In this document: positions 1 to 5,989 of the stretch, one piece after another
How the letters are laid out: each line of letters opens with the position of its first letter
Numbering within the stretch: the stretch's first letter is position 1
Assembly (NCBI GenBank): GCA_016207765.1
Contig: JACQOY010000221.1
Span: forward strand, 1-6,245
Origin: Deltaproteobacteria bacterium
GTDB lineage: Bacteria; UBA10199; SBBF01
Length of the DNA stretch: 6,245 bases
Reading direction: 5' to 3'
Notes under the pieces: generated by a model
Told to the model about the DNA's origin: nothing
Database searches by the model: none
What the model saw: only the letters and a program-made list of their open reading frames with translations
Translations under genes and position numbers: made by a program

Positions 1-153
1 GAGCTTTCGGTGCTGAACCGTCTTCCGCAGGCGGTGAAAGTGGAATTGAAGGTTGTCGGCCGGTCGGAGGATGAGGAAGAAGAAGAGGGAAAGGAGTATT
101 TTTTCACGACCGTTATTCCGTTGAACCTCTATGCGAGTGAAATCAATTTTTAA
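1..153 (+). CDS. gspJ: Type II secretion minor pseudopilin GspJ, C-terminal end (partial)
   Basis: The reading frame is open from the first base to a TAA at 151-153 and gives the last 50 residues of a protein whose start lies upstream. GspJ is a minor pseudopilin that joins GspI and GspK in the complex capping the T2SS pseudopilus in the periplasm. The visible pattern, LPQAVKVELKV followed by a FFTTVIPL strand, fits the last beta strands of GspJ, where a 'LP-x-A-V' phrase precedes a strand about the residue or arginine environment. The call depends mostly on position directly before gspK. An acidic run (residues 24-29 of the fragment, DEEEEE) sits in the loop between the strands and is unusual. 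The stop lies 23 nt inside gspK, so the two are probably translationally coupled. The N-terminal prepilin signal cannot be seen here. Confidence 0.72.
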   Translation, partial: ELSVLNRLPQAVKVELKVVGRSEDEEEEEGKEYFFTTVIPLNLYASEINF

Positions 154-1480
154 GGCGGCGAACGAGAAAGGAATCGCCCTTTTGATTGTCCTTTCAACCC
201 TCATGGTCCTGACGACCAGTGTGGTGGAGTTTGCCTACAATTCGCGGGTCAATTACCGTCTGGCCATCCATGCCAAGGAGAGGCTTCAGGCTTATTATCT
301 GGCCAAGTCGGCCCTCAATTTTTCGAAGCTGATCCTCAAGTACCACAAGGAGACCGAAAAACTGCTGGAATCCGCCGGTTCCGCCGCCGAGGCGATGGGA
401 ACGGAGCCGCTCTACCGCATGATGCCCCTTTCTTCGGAATTGTTGCGGGGCGCCCTCGGCGGCGATCTGTCCGGGCTAACCGGGGAAGGGGAAGAAGAAG
501 AGGGAGCCGAGGAATCCCCCCCGGACGATTCTGCGGCAGATGAGGGGGGGGAAGAGGAGAAGCCGGCGGCGGAGGAAAATATCGAATCGGGCATTAGCAT
601 GGTATCCAAAGAAGAGGCGGAGAAATTTTTGAGTTTTGACGGCGATTTTTCAGCGGAAATCACCGAAGAGCAGACTCGTTACGATTTGAACAAGATCGCC
701 GCCATTGTTTCCACCAGCCCCTCCTACGACCGGCGCAAGCAACTTTTGTATTCCCTTCTCATGAACCCGAAATTTGCCGATTTGTTTGAAAACCGGGAGT
801 CAGACGCGGCCGCTTTGGTCCATGCCTTAAGTGATTGGGTCGATTCCAACGGGGTGATCAACGAGTTTGAGAACGTTCAACGAGGGGATGAAGACAGCCT
901 CTACAGCGACGCCGGTTATCCGGTCAAGAACGGCAAAATCCTCAGTCGTTCCGAAATGCGCCTGGTGGCGGGCATGAACGACGATATTTATCAAATCCTG
1001 GAACCCTTTGTCACCGTCTACAGCGGGGACGAAAAAATCAATGTCTGCATCGGCGATGCCGAGGATATGATCAAGGCGATGATCTACCACTATACCCATC
1101 ATGCCGGTTGTGCCTCGCCGGTCGATTACGAAGACGAGGAAAAAATGACGGAACTGGTATCCGCGGTGACCGGGGCCTGCCCCGACACATCGGCCATCGC
1201 CTCCGCCCTCAATTCGGCGCTCGGGTTGACCGATTTGGAGACATCGACGACGTCCGAAACCTCCTCCGGCACGTCGTCGACATCAACATCATCCACCGCC
1301 GGTTCGAGCGTGGCCGGCTGTGCCTTTCAGTTCAAGGATTTGCTCACCAAGGACAACAAGATATTCAATATCAGGGCCACGGGGACGGTGGGGGAAACCG
1401 AGGTGAACATCGTTTCCGTGCTGAATACCAGCTCGACCAACCCCAACCAGTGGAAGGTTCTCTATTTTCGGGTGGAATAA
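131..1480 (+). CDS. gspK: Type II secretion system minor pseudopilin GspK
   Basis: This 449-aa protein is the large pseudopilin expected at the pseudopilus tip. It has a class III (prepilin) signal: a basic leader ending at Gly14, then the hydrophobic segment IALLIVLSTLMVLTT (15-29). The glutamate at mature position 5 found in other pseudopilins is absent (Ile19), as is typical of GspK. Family motifs follow: DLNKIA (185-190), LSDWVDSNG (233-241), YPVKNG...SEMRLVAGM (263-282) and VYSGDEKINV (296-305). The protein is longer than typical GspK proteins of roughly 300-350 aa, owing to a Glu-rich insert (about 118-153) and a Ser/Thr-rich linker (about 371-393). Four cysteines (307, 327, 350, 397) lie in the exported domain and could form disulfides. 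The start is constrained by an in-frame TGA at 122-124; a GTG at 137 is the only close alternative. There is no clear Shine-Dalgarno, and the 23-nt overlap with gspJ suggests coupling. Family assignment is strong; the insert's role is unknown. Confidence 0.93.
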   Translation: MRVKSIFKAANEKGIALLIVLSTLMVLTTSVVEFAYNSRVNYRLAIHAKERLQAYYLAKSALNFSKLILKYHKETEKLLESAGSAAEAMGTEPLYRMMPLSSELLRGALGGDLSGLTGEGEEEEGAEESPPDDSAADEGGEEEKPAAEENIESGISMVSKEEAEKFLSFDGDFSAEITEEQTRYDLNKIAAIVSTSPSYDRRKQLLYSLLMNPKFADLFENRESDAAALVHALSDWVDSNGVINEFENVQRGDEDSLYSDAGYPVKNGKILSRSEMRLVAGMNDDIYQILEPFVTVYSGDEKINVCIGDAEDMIKAMIYHYTHHAGCASPVDYEDEEKMTELVSAVTGACPDTSAIASALNSALGLTDLETSTTSETSSGTSSTSTSSTAGSSVAGCAFQFKDLLTKDNKIFNIRATGTVGETEVNIVSVLNTSSTNPNQWKVLYFRVE

Positions 1481-1482
1481 GA

Positions 1483-1512
1483 TTGATTTTGACCCATGAA
1501 ATTCCCTATTAT
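1483..1512 (+). promoter_or_regulatory. Possible weak sigma70-type promoter before gspL
   Basis: In the 47-bp gap between gspK and gspL, TTGATT (1483-1488) and TATTAT (1507-1512) are separated by 18 bp. They match the TTGACA/TATAAT consensus at 4 and 5 of 6 positions. Transcription would begin near 1519-1520, leaving fewer than ten bases before the gspL ATG, so the message would be almost leaderless; this agrees with the missing Shine-Dalgarno there. AT-rich spacers produce such matches by chance, so this is a candidate only. The gap may simply be internal to the operon. Confidence 0.22.
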
Positions 1513-1527
1513 TGACTCAAATCCACC

Positions 1528-3147
1528 ATGCCTCAAACCATCGTCGGCATCGATATCGGAAGTTATTCCGTCAAGGTCTGCCAGCTCGAGCGGTCGCTCC
1601 GCGATTTCGAGCTGGTTGCCTTCCATGAACAGGTATTGAGCGTCAGCCCCCGCTTAACCCACGAAGAATCGGCGGCGGCAACCTTAAGGGCCATTTTCGA
1701 AAAAAACGAGATCTCCGCGGATGTCGTGGCGGTCAGCCTCCCGGCGCACCACATGGCCTGCCGGGTTTTCGATCTCCCCTTCACCAGCGCCAAAAAGATC
1801 GAACAGACCATCGATTTCGAGCTGGAGCAGTTTGTGCCGGTACCGCTCGAGGAACTCCTCATCGATTACCACATTCTTTCCATCGGGGAAAACCACTCAA
1901 CCGTTCTTTCAGCCTATTTGCCGCGGACACGGTTTGTGAAATATCTGGATATGCTCCAATTGGCCGGAATTGATCCCAAGTACGCCGGGGTCGATGCCAT
2001 CGATCTTTCACATATCACCCAGATCGCCATGGTGCCGCAGGGAGGGGTCTATGGGATCATCGACATCGGCCACGAAAAAACAAACGTTTGCGTCATGGAC
2101 GGCTTGAAACTCAAGTATGTCCGATCCTTGACCATCGGGGGCATGCATTTTACGCGCGCCGTTCAAAAAGCCTTCAAGTTGAACTTTGAAAAGGCGGAGT
2201 CATTGAAGATTGATCGTGGCCGGGTTTCGGTCAGGGAAGAGGGGCTCGATCAGATTTCCCGCATTCTTCAGGAAGAAGCGGCTGAACTTTTGGTCCTGAT
2301 CCGACAAACGTATCTGGGTTACCGGCAGATTTACCCCGATCGCCCCTGGATGGCGATTTATCTTTGCGGCGGTGGGTCGAAACTCCCCGGTTTGGCCGAT
2401 CTCATCTCCTCATCCATGCGGTTGAACGTATCAACCCTCGACTGCCTTGAATTCATCGATCACCGGCTCGACCATCCCGATGCCTGCCGCGAGTCGATCC
2501 CCATGGCGTTGGCGCTGACGTTGAAAGTCATCTTTTCAAACAAGGCGGTCAAGATCAACTTTTGCCGGGGGGAATTTGCCTACAAGAAGGATATCAGGGC
2601 TTTGGGCACGGAAATCAAACAGGCGGGCGTTTGGTTTGCCGCGGTTCTGGCCTTGGGCGTAGCGCATTATTTCTTTTCCTATTATTTCATCAAATCGCGG
2701 ATCGACAAGGCGGATGAACAGATTGTCAAGATGGCGGTTTCCGCCCTTCCGGAATTGAAGGATCAGAAAACCAAAACCGCCGGCAAACTCCTCACCATCG
2801 TCAACGGAAAGATAGCCGAGGTAAAAACCCAGTTGGAGGCGTTAAAGCCGGCGGGAGGGGTGGTAACCTCTCTTACCCTTCTTCTGGAGGTGTCCAAAAA
2901 AATTCCGTCCAAAGAAGAGATCAAACTCGATGTGGACGATTTCAGCTTCACCGGGGATTATGTCCGGATCGACGGGAGGACCACCTCGTTCGAGGCGGTG
3001 GACAAGCTCAAAAATTCTCTCTCCACTTCCCCCTATTTCAAGAACGTCGAAACGCGCAACGTGGCCAAAGGGATCAGGGATGAAATCAAGTTTTCCCTCT
3101 CCATGGAAGTTGCCGGCGCCGGGACGGAACCGAAGGAAGGTGCGTAG
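1528..3147 (+). CDS. gspL: Type II secretion inner-membrane platform protein GspL with PilM-like ATPase-fold domain
   Basis: This 539-aa protein should link the cytoplasmic GspE ATPase to the membrane platform and GspM. Residues 1-335 form an actin-like domain close to type IV pilus PilM, with phosphate-1 loop GIDIGSYSVKV (7-17), phosphate-2 loop GIIDIGHEKTNV (176-187) and adenosine-binding loop LCGGGSKLPGL (279-289). A segment VKINFCRGEFAYKK (341-354) corresponds to the 'NL-x-QG-x-F' phrase before the GspL membrane anchor. One transmembrane helix follows (about 367-388), then a probable coiled coil (389-440) and a periplasmic ferredoxin-like domain (about 443-530). It is longer than the roughly 400-aa classical GspL because the full PilM-like domain is kept. 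The start is fixed by an in-frame TGA at 1513-1515; no Shine-Dalgarno is visible. The TAG stop falls inside a palindromic repeat. It could also be named a PilM/PilN fusion, but its position between gspK and gspM favours GspL. Confidence 0.9.
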   Translation: MPQTIVGIDIGSYSVKVCQLERSLRDFELVAFHEQVLSVSPRLTHEESAAATLRAIFEKNEISADVVAVSLPAHHMACRVFDLPFTSAKKIEQTIDFELEQFVPVPLEELLIDYHILSIGENHSTVLSAYLPRTRFVKYLDMLQLAGIDPKYAGVDAIDLSHITQIAMVPQGGVYGIIDIGHEKTNVCVMDGLKLKYVRSLTIGGMHFTRAVQKAFKLNFEKAESLKIDRGRVSVREEGLDQISRILQEEAAELLVLIRQTYLGYRQIYPDRPWMAIYLCGGGSKLPGLADLISSSMRLNVSTLDCLEFIDHRLDHPDACRESIPMALALTLKVIFSNKAVKINFCRGEFAYKKDIRALGTEIKQAGVWFAAVLALGVAHYFFSYYFIKSRIDKADEQIVKMAVSALPELKDQKTKTAGKLLTIVNGKIAEVKTQLEALKPAGGVVTSLTLLLEVSKKIPSKEEIKLDVDDFSFTGDYVRIDGRTTSFEAVDKLKNSLSTSPYFKNVETRNVAKGIRDEIKFSLSMEVAGAGTEPKEGA

Positions 3148-3206
3148 GGGCGTCCGCCTGCCTGTTCGCCGAAGCCTCGGCGAAGGTGGAAGGCGGACGC
3201 CCGTAC
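3144..3206. repeat. REP-like palindromic element between gspL and gspM
   Basis: The outer arms GTAGGGGCGTCCGCC (3144-3158) and GGCGGACGCCCGTAC (3192-3206) are complementary at 14 of 15 positions. A second perfect 8-bp stem lies inside: TTCGCCGA (3165-3172) with TCGGCGAA (3177-3184) and an AGCC loop. The element fills nearly all of the 68-bp spacer and begins inside the last codons of gspL, so its TAG is the gspL stop. No T-run follows, so it is not an intrinsic terminator. It could act in the transcript as an RNA stem that stabilises or separates the gspL and gspM parts of the message; that role is inferred. Its ends resemble those of the palindrome at 5996-6081. Confidence 0.85.
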
Positions 3207-3215
3207 AATAAATTG

Positions 3216-3821
3216 ATGACTGAACGTTCCAAATACAGCCTTTTGGGAAGAATCAATTTCGAAGATCTGTACAACGCCTTTTTGGGGCTCGAGCAGAGGC
3301 AACAGACTTTTATCGTGATTGGCGGCGTGGTTTTGGCGATCCTCCTCATTATTCTTCCCATTTCGTGCGCCACCTCCCGGCTGGGAAAACTGGGGGAAGA
3401 CTACGAGAAAAGCCGCGAGGGGATGAGCAGTTTCATGTCCAAGATTCACGATTATCAGGCCTCCAAAAAACAGCTGGCAGAAGTTCAAAAACAGCTCTCC
3501 GCCGGAGGGGGGCAGTCGCTGACCACCGTTTTGGAAGCCCTGGCCAATGAAGAAGGAATCGGCGGCAACATCGAAAAACTAAAACCGGTCAACATGGGGA
3601 CCTCCGATTATTTTGACGAAACAGGAGTCGATGCCACAATCAGCAAGGTCACCCTCGACCAGATCGTTGGTTACCTCTCCCGCATCGAAACACACCCCGA
3701 TATTCCCATGAAGGTCAAAAAAATGCAGATAAAACCCCGGTACGGCGGACGGTCGCAGTTGACGCTGACTTTCCAGGTATCGACCATGCAGATCAAGAAG
3801 GAGGCGGAGACAAGTGAATAA
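3216..3821 (+). CDS. gspM: Type II secretion inner-membrane protein GspM
   Basis: This 201-aa protein has the plan of GspM, the single-pass inner-membrane partner of GspL. A short cytoplasmic N-terminus comes first (1-31), then one transmembrane helix (about 32-50, FIVIGGVVLAILLIILPIS), a periplasmic coiled-coil segment (about 55-95, rich in Lys/Glu/Gln) and a small alpha/beta domain (about 100-192) that probably takes the ferredoxin-like fold used to pair with GspL. The sequence is weakly conserved in this family, so the name rests on topology, size and position between gspL and gspN. The ATG at 3216 is chosen. A GTG at 3186 would add ten residues, but it lies in the right half of the palindromic repeat and those residues would be encoded by the repeat. 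Neither start has a good Shine-Dalgarno. The TAA stop overlaps the gspN start by 8 nt. Confidence 0.82.
   Translation: MTERSKYSLLGRINFEDLYNAFLGLEQRQQTFIVIGGVVLAILLIILPISCATSRLGKLGEDYEKSREGMSSFMSKIHDYQASKKQLAEVQKQLSAGGGQSLTTVLEALANEEGIGGNIEKLKPVNMGTSDYFDETGVDATISKVTLDQIVGYLSRIETHPDIPMKVKKMQIKPRYGGRSQLTLTFQVSTMQIKKEAETSE
3798..3804 (+). promoter_or_regulatory. Shine-Dalgarno of gspN
   Basis: AAGGAGG lies nine bases before the GTG at 3814, inside the last codons of gspM. It is the only strong Shine-Dalgarno in the window. It decides in favour of the GTG start over the ATG three codons downstream (3823), and indicates that gspN is initiated efficiently although it overlaps gspM. Confidence 0.8.
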
Positions 3822-4725
3822 GATGGTTCAATGGGTGTTGAATCTTACGGCGGGGATTTTTTTCTTCGTTTTTTTCCTTTTTCTTTTTTTCCCGTTCGAG
3901 TCGCTCATCACCAATTTTTTGGGGAAAATCGAGGCGCAATCGAACGGGGCTTACCGGATCACGGTGGGAAAAATCGAGGCGGGGATCATTTTCAAGTCGG
4001 TGTTTACCGATTTTCAGCTTCATCAGGTGGTGGGGGGGCGTGACGACGTTTTGCTCGATTTTCCCAAAGTGAAGGTGGGCTTGAGTTATCTTCCCCTCAT
4101 TGCCGGAACGGTAAAGGCTTCGTTCGAGGCAAAAGGCAAGAAGGGCAGAATGGAGGGGGATCTCGTGGTTTCCCCCGATGAGTACCGTCTCGATACCGAG
4201 ATGCACGGGATGCAATTTGAAGATATTCGTTATCTTTCGGCTTGGCTGAAACTCCCGCTGGACGGGGCGCTCGATGGCACGATCGATTTGACCATTTACC
4301 CGGGTCAGGCTTCCCGAAACGAGGGGATAATCGACTTAAGCCTCAAGAATTTGAAGATTAGCCCCACCCGGGTGACCCCCTATCCCGGTTTCGACCTTGA
4401 TCTTCCGGAGACCGTTCTTTCCGACGAAAAGGGGGGGGCGATAAAGATTCAAATGAAAGAGGGGAAACTCGAGTTGAAGGAGCTCACTTTCCCCGGTGAA
4501 GATCTGATTCTGGATTTGAAGGGGAGGATTCAGTTGAACAAAAAGCCTGATCTTTCCCGTCTGGCCATCAACGGCAAATTTTCCCTTTCCAAAAAAATGC
4601 AGGATGCCCTTCCATTTGTGGTGATGATTGAGTCACAGAAAAGCGAGGATGGATCGTATCCACTTACTCTTTCCGGACGTCTGAACAAGCCCCGTGTCCA
4701 AATAGGGACGTTCGACCTATTGTGA
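3814..4725 (+). CDS. gspN: Type II secretion system protein GspN
   Basis: This 303-aa protein starts with GTG and has one N-terminal membrane anchor that is extremely Phe-rich (about 8-28). A mostly beta-stranded periplasmic region follows, with repeated patterns such as GKIEAGIIFKSVFTDFQLH (52-70) and LDFPKVKVGLSYLPL (81-95), in the style of AsmA-like or T2SS-N proteins that line the periplasm beneath the outer membrane. It ends with LTLSGRLNKPRVQIG (284-298), a 'sGxLxxPxxxxG' close typical of GspN. GspN is an accessory T2SS component absent from many systems; its exact role is unsettled. The 8-nt overlap with gspM and 4-nt overlap with rlmN place it within one transcription unit. Three 7-base T runs within 3857-3890 encode the anchor and make the site prone to sequencing or replication slips, but the frame is intact. 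An unspecific AsmA-like protein is the main alternative. Confidence 0.8.
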   Translation: MNKMVQWVLNLTAGIFFFVFFLFLFFPFESLITNFLGKIEAQSNGAYRITVGKIEAGIIFKSVFTDFQLHQVVGGRDDVLLDFPKVKVGLSYLPLIAGTVKASFEAKGKKGRMEGDLVVSPDEYRLDTEMHGMQFEDIRYLSAWLKLPLDGALDGTIDLTIYPGQASRNEGIIDLSLKNLKISPTRVTPYPGFDLDLPETVLSDEKGGAIKIQMKEGKLELKELTFPGEDLILDLKGRIQLNKKPDLSRLAINGKFSLSKKMQDALPFVVMIESQKSEDGSYPLTLSGRLNKPRVQIGTFDLL

Positions 4726-5756
4726 TACTCACCAACATCAAAAACCTCTCCCTTTCCGAGCTCTCCGATCGGTTGAAGGCCCTTGGTTTCGAAGGGTATC
4801 GCGCCCGACAGGTGAAAAGATGGCTCTACCAGAAGGATGTGACCTTGTTTGACGAGATGACCAATCTGGGGAAGGAATACCGGCGGATTCTGGACGAACA
4901 TTTCACGATTTCCTCCCTGTCGATTCAGGAAGTTCAGGAGTCATCCGATGGAACCCGAAAATATCTGATCACTTTGCCCGACGAAAAGGCAATCGAAGCC
5001 GTGATGATCCCCACCGAGTCACGGAATACATTATGCGTCTCGACACAGGTGGGGTGCGCCATGGGGTGCGGGTTTTGTTATACCGGCACGATGGGGCTTG
5101 CGCGCAATCTGACGATTTTCGAGATTCTCGATCAGGTGGCGGTCGTCCGGCGCGATTTGAAGGACAAAAAGAAACTAACCAACCTGGTTTTTATGGGAAT
5201 GGGGGAGCCGCTGGTCAACACAAAGAATCTCTACCCGGCGCTTGAAATCCTCATCGATCCCGAGTGTTTTGCCTTTTCGCGCCATCACATCACCGTCTCT
5301 ACCGTCGGCATTGCGCCGGAGATTGAAAAATTCGGCGACAAGACGCCGGTCAAGCTGGCGGTTTCGCTTCATGCGACCACCGACGAGGTGAGAAGCCGAA
5401 TCATGCCGATCAACAAAAAGTATCCGCTCAAAAAACTGTTTGAATCACTCAAAAAGATGTCGCTCCCGAAGCGAAATCGGATCACCTTCGAGTATGTTTT
5501 GCTCCACGGTGTCAACGACTCGCTGGATGACGCCCGTCGATTGGCCAAACTATTGGCCCCGGTTCCGGCAAAAATCAATCTCATTTTGTTTAATGAGTTT
5601 CCGGGGGCCCCCTACAAACGCCCGCCGGATGAATGGGTTTTAAAGTTTCAAAAAATTCTTCTCGATAAAGGGTATGTCGCGGTCATCCGCAAGTCGCGCG
5701 GGCGCGATATCCTGGGGGCCTGCGGGCAGTTGGCCATTGAGAAAAACGCCGCTTAA
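4722..5756 (+). CDS. rlmN: Dual-specificity 23S rRNA A2503 / tRNA A37 C2-methyltransferase RlmN
   Basis: RlmN is a cytoplasmic radical-SAM enzyme that methylates C2 of A2503 in 23S rRNA and of A37 in some tRNAs, tuning ribosomal fidelity. The 344-aa length is normal. The N-terminal RNA-binding domain (1-95) has the usual GYRARQVKRWLYQK and FDEMTNLGKE phrases. The cluster-binding motif is C112-x3-C116-x2-C119. Cys105 and Cys334 match the E. coli resolving and methyl-carrying cysteines (C118 and C355), so the ping-pong mechanism should be intact. GMGEPLVN (159-166) and SLHA (215-218) are SAM-site motifs, and FEYVLLHGVNDS (256-267) is characteristic. The GTG start is supported by full alignment with family N-termini and by a GTGA overlap with gspN, suggesting coupled translation. 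A weak AGGGA lies 13 nt upstream. Cfr, which methylates C8, is the close relative; the housekeeping-like sequence favours RlmN. Confidence 0.97.
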   Translation: MILTNIKNLSLSELSDRLKALGFEGYRARQVKRWLYQKDVTLFDEMTNLGKEYRRILDEHFTISSLSIQEVQESSDGTRKYLITLPDEKAIEAVMIPTESRNTLCVSTQVGCAMGCGFCYTGTMGLARNLTIFEILDQVAVVRRDLKDKKKLTNLVFMGMGEPLVNTKNLYPALEILIDPECFAFSRHHITVSTVGIAPEIEKFGDKTPVKLAVSLHATTDEVRSRIMPINKKYPLKKLFESLKKMSLPKRNRITFEYVLLHGVNDSLDDARRLAKLLAPVPAKINLILFNEFPGAPYKRPPDEWVLKFQKILLDKGYVAVIRKSRGRDILGACGQLAIEKNAA

Positions 5757-5989
5757 TATCTTCCCTGTGACACATCCGGCGGGTCGTTTACCGGGATCAT
5801 CAGAAATTCCTTTTGCAGATCCTTAAGAATTTCCCGGCAGTCTTTGATAAAATCGGGGGCGATGGTGATTTGGATTTTTGATTCGGTTTCGTCAATGGTG
5901 GAAACCAGCATCATATTTTCGTAGGTTTCGAGAAGCGCCTTGATCAGACAAATGTCTTCGCGGCGGGTTTTGTAGAAGAGGTAAATCAT
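5753..5989 (-). CDS. DUF4911-like small protein of unknown function (copy 1)
   Basis: This 78-aa protein has no signal peptide or membrane segment and should be cytoplasmic. It begins MIYLFYKTRREDICLIK, then has the phrases LLETYENMMLVSTID (19-33) and IQITIAPDF (39-47) and a charged C-terminal helix (50-64). The beta-alpha-beta-beta-alpha alternation suggests a small ferredoxin- or ACT-like fold. From memory the pattern matches DUF4911, a short family found mainly in deltaproteobacteria; I could not verify this by profile. Function is unknown. It converges on rlmN: the stop codons of both genes share the palindrome TTAA at 5753-5756, and no terminator hairpin separates them, so read-through from rlmN would make antisense RNA. 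Its start codon lies in the outer arm of an inverted repeat, and no Shine-Dalgarno is visible. It is a close paralogue of the gene at 6088. Confidence 0.8.
   Translation of the reverse strand: MIYLFYKTRREDICLIKALLETYENMMLVSTIDETESKIQITIAPDFIKDCREILKDLQKEFLMIPVNDPPDVSQGRY

Noticed and set aside
1108..1515. Arg/Gly-rich plus-strand frame overlapping the gspK 3' end
   Set aside because: It is out of frame inside a well-supported gspK, has shadow-type composition and no recognisable family.
3144..3206. Intrinsic terminator between gspL and gspM
   Set aside because: The hairpin is strong, but no T-run follows on either strand, and the same operon clearly continues.
3204..3209. TACAAT as a -10 box for gspM
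   Set aside because: No -35 match lies 15-19 bases upstream; that stretch is part of the palindrome.
3186..3215. GTG start for gspM ten codons upstream of the ATG
   Set aside because: It lies in the palindromic repeat, has no Shine-Dalgarno at a proper distance, and the added residues (MEGGRPYNKL) would be encoded by repeat sequence.
3354..3368. Lipoprotein signal in GspM (LPISC near residue 51)
   Set aside because: The residues at -3 to -1 (Pro-Ile-Ser) do not match a lipobox well, and the segment follows a cytoplasmic N-terminus of about 31 residues, as expected of a GspM anchor.
3793..4215. Minus-strand frame with a poly-Lys/Glu run opposite gspN
   Set aside because: The Lys run is the complement of the T-rich gspN anchor; codon pattern and motifs support gspN.
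4722..5756. Cfr antibiotic-resistance methyltransferase
   Set aside because: The sequence carries housekeeping RlmN phrases, is linked to a chromosomal operon, and shows no resistance-gene context.
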